A stretch of 55,660 nt of DNA. Origin: Amphimedon queenslandica (taxonomy: Eukaryota > Porifera > Demospongiae > Haplosclerida > Niphatidae). Both the position numbers and the translations under genes were made by a program. Position 1 is the first letter of the stretch, and every line of letters starts with the position of its first letter. The notes beneath the pieces were generated by a model, which was given only the letters and a program-made list of their open reading frames with translations, ran no database searches and had not been told where the DNA came from. Shown piece by piece: positions 1 to 10,729 of this stretch. The stretch lies in the NCBI RefSeq assembly GCF_000090795.2, contig NW_003546793.1, positions 4,496 through 60,155 of the forward strand. The letters run 5' to 3'.

Positions 1-165
1 TATTCCATGATTTAAGCAATTGTTGTAGATGCAGAAGGTAGAGAAAGGTCATTATTAACTTCTACCAGCAGTTCAGCTTCTTCCGTGTTTTATGAGATGC
101 AAGAGAGGCTGGAGAACAATGCACAAAAGAGAAAAAGCTCACCGATGGCTATTTTATTTTGTTAA
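1..165 (+). CDS. Possible 3' terminal coding exon of a gene entering from the left
   Basis: Frame 1 is open from just after a TAA at 13-15 to a TAA at 163-165. It encodes roughly 49 residues that are Ser-rich, then charged (FYEMQERLENNAQKRK), ending in ILFC. AG acceptor candidates lie at about 17 and 27. The composition looks like a protein C-terminus with a short helical, basic stretch rather than random AT-rich DNA. No domain is recognisable and the upstream part lies outside the window, so both the reading frame and the gene are tentative. Confidence 0.35.
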
Positions 166-719
166 TAACTATTAATAAACTGTAATAATAACCATAGCAA
201 CGACAACAGTCACAACACGGATCATACACGGAATAAAATTAAAACGGGGAAGTTTCCAATCCCGGTCTGTGTAGTATATCTATGTTTTAATACATTTAAA
301 TTTTAAAATACATGTAAGGTATTGAATATTGATAGTGTTAGAGATGGTAGTACAAATTCTTTATATGTTCAGCTAGAATCATAGTAGATTGACAGCTGCT
401 GCTAGTGGAGAGAGTGAATGAAAAGGAGGTGTCACTCTTTATATTCTTTATAAAGAGGACACACGGTGAGTCTGGCCTGTCAGTAACTGGAGGAGATAAA
501 GGACTTAACACTCCTCCACCTAATGTTGCAGCTTCAAAGATCACTCATTTTATTAACCAGCCCCACCCACTTATAAAAATTAATTTTATCTCACAATAAT
601 AATAGTGTTTATAATTGAAGCCATTATTTATTATTATGTCTTTTTCTGTTTCTATTGTTTTTTCTGTGTTTACTGCTGTTAATTAATAAACTAGAACTTA
701 TACCAATGTAAGGTAGAGA

Positions 720-924
720 TTAGGCCACTCCAATAAGATTCATAGTTTCCCATTACAGAGGCGGGCCTGATGCGGGCGGGCGGGTTTGTTCATTTTCATT
801 AAATTTATTCATTATCAGCTGTATAAATTGCTTGTATAATCAATGAAAAACCGCAATAATGAATAGCGATGCGGCCCCATGCGGGCGGGTAATGGGAAAC
901 AAGGAATCAAATTGGAGTGGCCTT
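720..924. mobile_element. MITE with GGCCACTCCAAT terminal inverted repeats (copy 1)
   Basis: The left end reads TTAGGCCACTCCAATAAGAT and the right end is its near-inverse, AATTGGAGTGGCCTTA. Inside are G-rich blocks (GCGGGCGGGCGG) in both arms around an AT-rich centre. A second member lies at 48978-49286. No transposase is encoded, so it is non-autonomous. TTA flanks both sides here, which could be a target duplication, but the second copy ends in TAA, so the exact duplication is uncertain. Confidence 0.75.
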
Positions 925-1904
925 AACAATATGTTATTGATAGTGTTAGAGATTAGCAATATGTGCAGTAACAATCCATCAGCCATTGAGCATGATTATG
1001 CTATAAAATAAGAATAAACTGATAATAATTATTCTAATTGTGTAGTATACTATACCTGGGGAATCTTGTCTTCGATTCCTTCTGAGGTACCAAGAGTTGA
1101 ACTCAAGGAAACCTGTAAATTGAATAAACCGATCCCTTGGTATAACCCAGGGCCCTAAAAGTTTAAAATTACATGTAAGTATAAATTCTGTTTTAATATA
1201 CCCAAATCAATGTTGCATTTGATCGCAGTGTACATAGTGACGTACGATAGAGTTGAAGCCCAAGTACCGATGGCAGTATATAGCAGTGTGAGGTTCCCTA
1301 GAAATGGACCAATAAAAATTAATCAAATAACAATTCATTATTTTCTTACGAAGACAATAAAAAAGTTAAACAATGTCATGAATAGGTTTCGAAATGACAG
1401 TTCATGTATGCATAATTTATGGATACATCTGTTTTTGTACAATCATACACACACAAATCATACACTGAATTTATGTGTAGGTATGTGTGTGTACCTAAAC
1501 TGTACGCATAAATTTATTTTGTAAAAAGTACATACTCTTAATTTTATATGTATATATTTATTCTATTTACCGAATTCCTCAATTATTATTAAAAGAGGAA
1601 TTACTCCAGTAGCAAGAGACAATATTAAGGAGTAACTGGTCGCCATACAGGAGTGAAAGGAGTCCACCTCCTCTTGAAGTTCTTTAGTAGCTTCATTAGA
1701 ACTAGTGCCTACAAGAAACAACAGAAAGAAGTAGAGTGTCATTTTTGTAATGCTAGTGTCTTGTGGTCAGATTACAGAGATATGCGGGAGATATACGTGT
1801 ATGCGGAGTATGTGTGCGTGCGTATGTATCAATTATCCCTGGATAATTAAATTAGATTATGCTGTACATTATTTAAAATTATTAAAAATAATAAGTGTCC
1901 ATAA

Positions 1905-2100
1905 CAGGTACATTTTGAAGACATTTAAACTTGTTTCAGCATTAAACCATACACTATGAAACTTGCTTCTGGAAACTTGTGACATGAAACATCTTTTATA
2001 CAAGAGTACAAGAGTCAATGGAGCCTGAAACAGTTTCATGCAGTTAAAATTGTCTGGGAATGTCTGCAACATGTTTCATAAAACAAGTTTCATGGTGTAA
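1905..2100. repeat. Dispersed repeat with GTTTCATG/CATGAAAC motifs
   Basis: Several CATGAAAC and GTTTCATG words face each other here. The segment around 1970-2025 (AACTTGTGACATGAAAC, then CTTTTATAC, then ATGGAGCC) is close to 23440-23490 in the syntaxin intron. Two related copies with inward-facing ends suggest a small inverted-repeat element family. Boundaries are approximate. Confidence 0.45.
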
Positions 2101-2957
2101 TGTACAGTAGCCTAAAATGTACCTATTATCATATCAAGCATACTCATCAAAACTATCTGACAAGTAAACTCTATCATTAACTTGTGAATAGCACAATTTT
2201 CATTGCATATACAGTACTGTACTTCTAAAATTCAGTATTTTTGTTACTATACAATAGTGATTGAAATAAAACAGAAAACCAACAACAATGGTATACGTAC
2301 ATCAGCATAACTTAGCAAACTATGATAATACATTGAAATAGCTACAAGGTTTACTAACAGCTACATGTTTAATTTGATAAAGACTATACATATGATAAAC
2401 AACCACCAAAGACAAGTTTAACTGACCTGGTTACAAGAGAGATTAGCCTGACTGGACAAAGAATGGCTGACTTGGCAGTTCACTAAGAGACAGCTAAAAC
2501 TCGTCAACTCCTCTACAACTTACATTCCATGCAGTTGTACCTTGATATCATTTCATACATTCCATGCAATCTGATGGTGCATTAGATTACATATGAAATC
2601 ATTGATGTGCAAATGTAAATTGTGGAGGGGTTGACAAATTTTCTAATAATAACTATCATTATTAGTTCATTCAGGAGTCCATAATGGAGGGGGCATGATG
2701 ATCACCGTGGAAATAACCAATTAATAATAATTAATTTATAACTAATTAATTTATTATCATTATTAATTAAATATCTGTATAAAAGAGTGGCAATAAAAAC
2801 AATACCAATGAATTATTATTATTATTATTATTTACTTCATCACACACCTGACACCTCCTCTTTGACATTAATTAATATTACGATAACTTTAATAACTAGT
2901 AATAATCATGATTTTTAACCTTTATTAATTAACATCTTGGAATTTCTAACCCTTAAA

Positions 2958-4385
2958 ATGGCGGATCAACTGAAGAGAATTCTATGCTCAACTTGTGCAA
3001 GCACTTTACTGAGAAAAGAAGCGACTGAGAGTGACAGACAATCTTCCCCTTCATTTTTAACTCGGCCAGTAGAAGATAAAGATAAGGAACAACCTTCAAA
3101 ACGTCCAAAATATTCATCACCACCAGATTCACCTCCACCTCCTCCCCCTGTGTGCCAGTACTGTACAGGGCTACTCTATGACTCAGTCCAGTCTGATATA
3201 GTCAGTAAAGTGGTTGATGAGCTTAAAGGAGAGGACTATGTGGGTCTGACTAGTTTCCAGCTATGCATCAGTCTCCCCCAGTCCCTGCTCCTCCATCAGA
3301 AGCTAACAGAACTAAAGCTCTGCTCCAAACTACCGCAATATTCCAACGCTTTTAAAGACTCTCTTAAATTCAAACTAGCCAAAGAACTCTCGCTAAGATT
3401 GGGCCTGTCCTCCGAAATAGATTCTCCTTTTAAGATATCTTTACTCTTCACTCACCTCCAGACAGAAGAGGCCTATGTCCCTTTCCTGAAAGAAAGAGGC
3501 TGTACGAAAGTAACAAAACTAAGAAAGCAATCAAAAATAACATACACTCACGACATTGTTAATAAATCAGTCGATGGCTTAAACGACAAAGAATTAGATA
3601 AGTACTTTCCTGATTCTCTTCCTCATCTCTCCACTCTAACATCAGTAACAGTCCAGCTCTATCACAAGCCAGTCTTCATTGGAGGCCGTTACAATAAGTA
3701 CTCTAGGACCCTCCCTCAGTCTCCTTGGGTTATTGACGGAGTCAAAAAGTCCGAGTCTTCAATACAGGAGATGCTCACTGGAGAAACTGAGAGGATTTTT
3801 CGACCCGACACAATCAAGTTCTCATCTTCAGGACGTGAGGACATTGACGTTAGGATGTTAGGAACTGGTAGACCGTTCATGCTAGAGCTAGTCAACCCAC
3901 GACTCCTTGAGTATGAGGAGGAACAGCAGGAGCTGCAAGAAGCCATTAACAGCAGCACTGATGAAATATCTGTGAGGGAATTAAAAATGGTTGACAAAAA
4001 GACTAGCTCTATCTTAAAAACGGGAGAAGAAGAGAAAGAGAAATTGTACTCATCTCTGATATGGACCAGTCAATCCATCACTCCACAAGACTTGGTTTTC
4101 TTAAACGAGGTATCTAACCTGACGATAAGCCAAAAGACTCCGATAAGAGTCCTTCATCGAAGGTCTCTGGCAACAAGACAAAGACTCATCTACTCGTTAA
4201 AAGCGAAATGGATCGACTCTCATCATTTTCAATTGGACCTCTCCACACAGGCTGGTACTTACATCAAGGAGTTCGTTCATGGAGATTTAGGACGGACTAC
4301 TCCTAACCTGTGTGGCATGATGGAGGGAAGAGTTGATATCATTGCACTGGATGTGATGGAGATTAAACTGAAGTGGCCTTTGTGA
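2958..4385 (+). CDS. PUS10: tRNA pseudouridine synthase Pus10
   Basis: A single-exon gene of 475 codons. Pus10 converts uridine to pseudouridine in the tRNA T-loop region (positions 54/55 in archaea and some eukaryotes) and in animals has also been linked to miRNA processing. Two CxxC pairs, CSTC near residue 13 and CQYC near residue 73, match the N-terminal zinc site, followed by a THUMP-like region. The catalytic motif GREDIDVRMLGTGRPF, with Asp in DVR, is intact near residue 300, and the C-terminus has the family's GTYIKEFVHGDLGRT block. The ATG at 2958 is chosen because the frame upstream opens only with a TTG. The stop lies 77 bp from the stop of convergent HELQ, and AATAAA words follow the stop directly. 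The lack of introns is unusual beside its intron-rich neighbours. Confidence 0.95.
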   Translation: MADQLKRILCSTCASTLLRKEATESDRQSSPSFLTRPVEDKDKEQPSKRPKYSSPPDSPPPPPPVCQYCTGLLYDSVQSDIVSKVVDELKGEDYVGLTSFQLCISLPQSLLLHQKLTELKLCSKLPQYSNAFKDSLKFKLAKELSLRLGLSSEIDSPFKISLLFTHLQTEEAYVPFLKERGCTKVTKLRKQSKITYTHDIVNKSVDGLNDKELDKYFPDSLPHLSTLTSVTVQLYHKPVFIGGRYNKYSRTLPQSPWVIDGVKKSESSIQEMLTGETERIFRPDTIKFSSSGREDIDVRMLGTGRPFMLELVNPRLLEYEEEQQELQEAINSSTDEISVRELKMVDKKTSSILKTGEEEKEKLYSSLIWTSQSITPQDLVFLNEVSNLTISQKTPIRVLHRRSLATRQRLIYSLKAKWIDSHHFQLDLSTQAGTYIKEFVHGDLGRTTPNLCGMMEGRVDIIALDVMEIKLKWPL

Positions 4386-4389
4386 ACTC

Positions 4390-4412
4390 AAATAAATAAA
4401 TAAATAAATAAT
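4390..4412 (+). terminator. Overlapping AATAAA polyadenylation words after PUS10
   Basis: Four tandem AATAAA words begin 5 bp after the PUS10 stop, giving an extremely short predicted 3' UTR. The tract lies in the 77-bp space shared with the end of HELQ. Confidence 0.55.
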
Positions 4413-4462
4413 TGAAAATAATATCATTGATACACTATATTTTATTATTGTTGTTATTATTA

Positions 4463-7400
4463 TCATCTTTTATTAAGTGATATTTTTTGAAGCAGTTCGT
4501 AAGCCTCATCTTCTAACAGTTCGGCCTTTTCAGCTAATAGACTCTAACACAAAAAAGAAAAGAAATAAACTTTGCTTTTAATAAAAGAAATATTGTTACT
4601 AACCTGAGCAGATTTGATCAGTTTCCCAGCCTGCCCAACATACAAGTGTTCAATTAGTTTAGATAAATCTGAAGGAGAATACTCAACAAGATCCAATGGT
4701 GATCTAATACCAGCCTGGACCAACTGCCTCGCTCTACCCTTTAAAGTAATAAACAATAATAATAAACAATAATAATAACAATAATAATAACAATAATAAT
4801 AATATCATTGTTATTGACTTGTTTCATTCCTGGTATTTCCATTAGAGACAACAGATTGTAGCTGACGGAATATGACAACTTTTGAACTATTGGAGGGAGG
4901 AGAAGTTTGAAAGGCCATAACTCAGGTAACTCCTGGAGAAGATAAAAAACTAATGAAAAAGGAGACATACCTCACTCCCTCTCTCTCCCTCTCCCTCTCT
5001 CCCTCCCTCTCTCTCCTACTTCAGTAAAATGAACCAGACAGGACGAGTGGCTACAGGTCTGCTGTACAACACTCTGTAGGTATCCTCTACTGCAGCCGAA
5101 CCTGCTAGCAACCACCCACACACCATCAGTACTGACACTGGCTCTCAGTAAAGAGTACAGCATCAAACCAACATAGAACCTTATGTATACACACATGTCA
5201 CCCTCTGTCTGCATGGGGAGAGAAGGAATAGTTATAATTAATGAAGCACTAAATAGCATTTGAAATAACAGGTTTATAATATGTAGTTCAATAGAGATTT
5301 AGTCCTCAGATAGTTATTATGAAATATATTCACCATTTTAGTATTCCTTCCAGTATATCTACCTGCCAATACTCCAATACTGATATTGTACAGATCAGCA
5401 ACTCTCTCCTCATCTGGTGACAGTCTTGAAACCTTTCATGAGGTAAATGAAGAAGCTATAACTTCTAATAGTTCCCTACCTTTTCAAAGTAAGCCTTCCA
5501 GTCTGGTTTAATGGACTGTATGAGAGAATTAGGTACAACAACAGTTAATAAATGAAGATCATTAGTTAATATTAGATTAGACTGAGCAGTCTGGAGTGAC
5601 TTGTATACTGAACTGGAATCAGACACAGTAATACAACCTGTGGAGAGAGAGAGGGAGGGAGAGAGAGAGGGGGGGTGAGTCATTTATCATAATGAATACA
5701 CAAGTTCATGTACCTTTATGTACTCCTCTCCCAATGTTAGTTATCTCATAATGCTGTATCTTCTCTCCTTCTCTCTCTTCCTCTCTCAGTGAGATAAGCT
5801 CTGAGCTAGTTAGACTGGAGATGATATCATTGCAATGTTTCTTTAACGAGGCCTCATCATGATCTTGAGAGAAGAGTAAAGTACACTGGAGGAATGGACT
5901 AATGTCTGAGGATGACTTCAATATCTGATAACAAAGAATAAATAAATAAATAAATAATATTCTTACTTTCAAAGCTATTAATGAGAGGATCAGTGATGTG
6001 AATGGTTGCTGGTTGTCAAGAAGAAGGCAACTAGTACACTTATCACATGGTTTCGACAAGACACTGAGAAACTAAAAAATAAACATGTAAATATATACAT
6101 GAATCTTCAATACTCACTCTCGCTTCATCTTTCGGCTGCAGTATTACGATACTTTCTCCTTTATCACATAAACCTGATCGTCCTGCCCTACCGGCCATTT
6201 GCTTATAAGAACTGAGACTAATGAAGTCCTGTCCAATGTACGGCTGACGAATGATGACCCTTTGCAAAGAGAGCGTTAACAGGAATCAATATCACATGTA
6301 TTATGATGCTGGGGCTGCATTAAAGTGGTGTTAAAGTTGCGTTATACCTCCTGGCTGGTAGATTGACCCCAGCTGCAAGTGTTGAGGTACAAGTAATGAC
6401 AGAGAGTATCCCCGAAGTGTATCCTTCTTCAATGACCTTCCGCTCATCACCAGTTAATCCTTAAGAGATAAAATAACTTCAATACTTTTAGGAATCAGTT
6501 CAAACTTTCTACACAGCATAAGGACATCAATATGTATCAGAAAATGTAATAAAAACTTGGGATTAATTTGGAGCCATTTTTTGGAAAAAAAACCATGGGC
6601 TATAGCCTTGGGTATTTTTCAGAAATTGGCATATTTTTAAAATGTCCATAATGTAGTGTTTCTAACCGGAGTGGTGATAGGCTATGCCATAAGGTAGAGT
6701 CTGTGCTAGTACTGGACACAGACCAGCTGCTTCAATACGCAACTGCTGAATCAACATCCTACGCTCTTTCTCCTTGGTGGATTTAGCCGATCTAAAAAAT
6801 TGTAAATATTTTAAGAATAAGTATCACAATATTTCATTACTTTGGTAGTCCTTTAGAAATCATGAGGGCAACATTCTCACAATTCTTTTTAGTGGAACAG
6901 AATATCAAACAAGACGACGGACTCACTTCACTAACTAGACCAACCAGTTGATCAGGATCAACCTGTTTTAAATGGGTGTGGTTAAAATCAGCCACACCCT
7001 CTTTTAATAACCTTATTTAATGATCCTACTATACGCCTTTTAAATATTGGTTCAACGCCCGAGGTTAGGCCTTCCCTTCGTCCAATAGAATATATTGATT
7101 GACCTAATTTAATATATTCATTGAGTTCAACCTATTAATAACAATAATAATAAATCATTAATTAATTACGAACTGGTCTAAAGTTTCCAGTAAATAGTTC
7201 TGCTCTCATGAAAGAAGCAATTTCATGTAAATTACTCAGTGTAGCACTCATCCCAACCAGCTGGACACTAACTGGATAAAAGAAAAGTAATACGGTATAA
7301 CCTCCTCCTATTGTGGACACTGAAGGACACCTCTATAATGAGGAGGGGTAGTATCAGTCCCAATACAATAGTAATGTGTATTAATGAACCTCTGAAATAA

Positions 7401-8794
7401 GGACAGGTTCATAATCAGGAGCTAGGGTATTATTGGGTCCCAAGGTGTCCGGAATAGACAGGACTGACTGTACATGTACAGTATTACAAACCTGATGTGA
7501 ATAGCAGTTTAATGATACAGGATTCCAATACTGCTCCTCTCTGACCTCCTCCTATCATGTGAAGCTGATTAATTACAATTAATTAATTATTCATTGATTA
7601 GATATTAATTACCTCATCGATGACAACCAGTCCAATTGAATCCAATCTATTGATTTCAATTAATGAATTAATTAATGCATTGCCCTATTAATCATAATAA
7701 TTGGATTTTTACGATTTTTAAAGTTGCTCCAAAATCGAACAAAAGTCCCTGTACTACAGTACAAAGTACAGCTGCAGGTAAGGTACCTTTTCAATGGTGG
7801 CAATAAAGATGGTGTTCTTCTTTCTCTTCCTAACAGGTGGTAGTCTTCCCTTACTTGAAGCATATTCTTCAACTGCAAAGGAAAGCTCTTCAGCGAATGG
7901 TAGCAACTCCCTCACCTTATAAAAGACAGAGATCAAGAGAGCAACAAAAAATAAAATAAAATAAATCTATACTGAACTGACCTTCTCCTGTACTATAGAT
8001 ACATATGGCAGTATAAAAAGAACATCTTTATACTTTAACATTATCTGCTGGAGTATGAGTATCTCTGCTACTAGAGTCTTTCCTCCACTGGTTGGGAGGG
8101 AGTATATTAAATTATTACCAGCTGCAACACCAGGAAGACTTAGACACTTATTCTGCCAATCTGTAATAATAAAATAAAATAAAGAAAGGACTCACTCTCT
8201 CTACTGATATCTTACCATACAGCTGCTCAATCCCTCGGTTCTTTTTGAAGCACTCCTGGACGGTTAGTGGAAGACCATAGAATGTTCCGGAAGGATAGAC
8301 ATGAACCCTATCTTCTTGTACTGTGAAGTGATTGTCCTCAGTGGCAGCCATTTTATCAGCGGATTTATTATGAGCCGAGCTTAGGTTGAAGCTGCTTAAC
8401 TCGGACATATTAACGCCCTCCAATAATTTATCAATTTCATTTTCGTTATCATCTTTAGAAGAAGAGGAGGAGGAGAGATCTGATGGAAATAAAATGTCAC
8501 GGAGAGGTGTACTACAGGAAACTGTCGGATCAATGTGTTCCTCCTCTCTCTCGCTATCAATATTACAGGACCCAGTAGCTAGCGAGGGGTCTGGAACACT
8601 AATGTCCGTATCAGACCCAGAATGAGTAGTTTTATTGGTCGTTTCATCACTCAGTGAATCAGAGAACCTTTTCCTTCTCTTTCGTTGCTGCCTAAAAACA
8701 AAAAAATAGTTTTTAAAAATTATGCACATTGATTGATCATTCAGTCTCTCTCCTCCTCCTACCTTTTAAGACTTCCCCCATATTCATAGTACAT
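4463..8794 (-). CDS. HELQ: HELQ, superfamily 2 DNA repair helicase
   Basis: A 3'-5' DNA helicase acting at stalled forks and in homologous recombination with RAD51 paralogues and RPA. Twenty exons join in phase to 923 codons: 8763-8794, 8216-8691, 7982-8160, 7787-7915, 7613-7684, 7492-7564, 7174-7271, 7012-7131, 6841-6962, 6667-6791, 6348-6459, 6118-6259, 5967-6071, 5714-5924, 5480-5637, 5334-5432, 5020-5208, 4819-4932, 4604-4738, 4463-4543. Visible motifs: Walker A PTSGGKT, DELH-like Walker B (VVIDELHMIGGG), GMSATL (motif III), [16 protein letters not shown] (IV/V) and QMAGRAGR (VI). The winged-helix and helix-hairpin-helix C-terminus matches HELQ, not POLQ, and there is no polymerase domain. 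The N-terminal acidic, Ser-rich region is shorter than in vertebrates. Introns 4 and 10 carry dispersed repeats. Confidence 0.95.
6525..6650 (-). repeat. Single unit of the 177-bp intronic repeat (HELQ intron)
   Basis: Contains the family words TATGTATCAGAAAATGTAAT, a run near TTGGAGCCATTTTTTGG, and GGCTATAGCCTTGGGTATTT. These match, in inverse orientation, the array in SCAP intron 16. Confidence 0.8.
7300..7480. repeat. Divergent GTGTCC/AGGACA repeat in a HELQ intron
   Basis: Contains GGACACCTCTATAATGAGG, GAGGTTCATT-like and AAGGTGTCC words resembling the element at 12789-12954 and 25618-25808, but more diverged. Boundaries are uncertain. Confidence 0.4.
7690..7790. repeat. Fragment of the TACTATAGTA-type intronic repeat
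   Basis: AATTGGATTTTTACGATTTTTAAAGTTGC followed by CCAAAATCGAACAAAAGTCCCTGTACTACAGTAC matches the family at 40610-40830 and 47610-48050. It lies next to a HELQ exon boundary. Confidence 0.6.
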
Positions 8795-9004
8795 TCTATG
8801 ATTCTAATGGCGGGAAATTACGCGGGAAAAATAACAGACTCACATGGAATCTATGATGGAATTTAAAAATCAAACCCCACCCTTTAATTAATTTTGCGTG
8901 GGAGGCTTCATACTTGTTGTGGCCACGCCCATTTGTGGTTGAGCTCCGCCCATTAATAGAAACACACCTAACACAGGTTAGCTAGCTGGTTAGTTACAGT
9001 TGGC
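8795..9004. promoter_or_regulatory. Divergent promoter of HELQ and SCAP with two E2F-like boxes
   Basis: The two start codons are 210 bp apart. On the HELQ side two CGGGAAA-type words sit in tandem at 8809-8817 (GGCGGGAAA) and 8821-8830 (CGCGGGAAAA). Read from HELQ they are TTTCCCGCC and TTTTCCCGCG, close to the E2F consensus. An S-phase role for HELQ would fit E2F control. No TATA box is seen. Confidence 0.5.
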
Positions 9005-10344
9005 ATGGAAGGAGAAGGTAAGAGAGAACGGCTCAGTATTGGTCGTATCTTTTACGCTCACGGCCTCATGTGTGCCAGCTACCCGCTACCAGCACTGATC
9101 TGTGCAGCCTTCATTGTAATACTGTGCAGGTAAACCACTAATCACCAAAATAATGATAATAATAAATGTTTCTCTTTTAGTCTCCCATTCTTTGTCACTA
9201 CATCAGGTGATGTTAATTCTCCTAAAGGCTGGAGATCCCCCTGGTTGAACTATCGTAAGTCGCTGGATAAAGGAGGAGGGGAAATGGGCGGAGTCAGAGA
9301 AGAAGAATGGATTATTAATAATGCTTCATTAATGTCAGTTAGGACACCACAATGGGTCAGTAAGAGGAACTAATCGTACTTTAATAATGAATACAGACTA
9401 GCCTTTATATAATGGACACTGTGTCTCTGTTATACAGAGGTGTCCTTTATGTGGAGGTTATTTTATACAGTAAGGAATGTACTCCATTTCTATAGTTCCT
9501 GGGTCTTCCTGAAGTGATTGTCTATCAGCTTTATGTTCACACTGATGTGGACTGTGAGCAAATGGATGCACTATGTCAACGGTCTTTCTACAGACTAAGC
9601 AAGACCACATCAGCCATCATGCTTCAGTCCATAGAACAGGCTGACAAGTAAGGACCAGAATGAGCACATGTACTTGTTCAGTAGCGGTAATGTATGACCG
9701 GGTTTGAAGGGTTTTTGTGAAGATTCGTAGAATTGAGTTTCATTTTACATGTACATTGTAATACAGTATTAAAGAGTGGTAATTCTATTCTGAACCTGTT
9801 ACCCTGAAAACCCGTACCAATGATACCGCTGTACCTCATGGTGGCTGAATGGGGAGTGGAGGAGAGGGTGGTTACAGTTAGTTTAGCTAAAGTTGTTACA
9901 GATTAAGATCAAAGGTTGTATCTCTAGTGAAAACTATTGGATGTTATCACTTTTTCTCTCCTCACCTTTTTCTCTCACCTTTCTCCAGGTCTTGTAGGTC
10001 AGTCCTTCATCCTGCTGCTGTGAAGTTTGCTCGTATCCTTAGCAACAAGGACACGCCCCCTTCATCATTCTCTTCACTGATCCTGTCTCCGTTACTTGAC
10101 TCAATGTATCAGTGAGTAATGAATAACTAATTAATTAATTAATTAATTAATTGCTAGTAATTAAAAGGTTATTGTAAAAAGGGTTAATAATTTCTTCTCT
10201 TTTTCAATGTAGTGAGACAGATCAGTTGAAGCAGTATAATGATATTAAAGATAATCTCACACTACAGACGATTAAAGGTGATATAGTATTCTTTTAAAAA
10301 TCAATTTTATATATTAGTCAATTAAGGAAAAATTAGCGCCCAAC

Positions 10345-10378
<34 letters not shown>

Positions 10379-10694
10379 AGAGTTGCTGTACGGCGGTTTC
10401 TGGGAGGAGAGTCACCTGAGAGGTCAGGAGAGCCCTCACTCACTCTCTCAGCATCGTTTCGCCTTTTCCTTTCTATTTAAACCAACTGCCGATAATTTCC
10501 ATCAGTTGAGGGCGTGTCTTGATACCCTGGATGGGGCGTGGCCATTCAAAAGACCGCCAGTACGAATATTCACTAAACATTTCTACTATGAATCTGATCT
10601 GTCACTCAGTGACTTTGCACCTTTACTGTTCCTCTATTCAATCGTGTTCCTATACATAACCTTCTCAGTTGGTAAGCTCCTCCCACTATTATTA

Positions 10695-10729
<35 letters not shown>

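Larger units (their letters stand above)
166..2957. other. Gene-free stretch upstream of PUS10
   Basis: No convincing coding exon is seen on either strand; open frames here are short and low-complexity. It holds an inverted-repeat element at 720-924 and a second repeat around 1905-2100 that resembles sequence in the syntaxin gene intron at 23440-23490. It also holds CA/TG-rich sequence near 1445-1495 and an (ATT)n tract at about 2814-2831, shortly before the PUS10 start. The last 200 bp presumably contain the PUS10 promoter, but no TATA box or clear initiator can be picked out. Confidence 0.6.

Noticed and set aside
1040..1160. tRNA-like TTCGATTCC word with partial inverted pairing
   Set aside because: No cloverleaf with acceptor and anticodon stems can be drawn; treated as chance or repeat debris.
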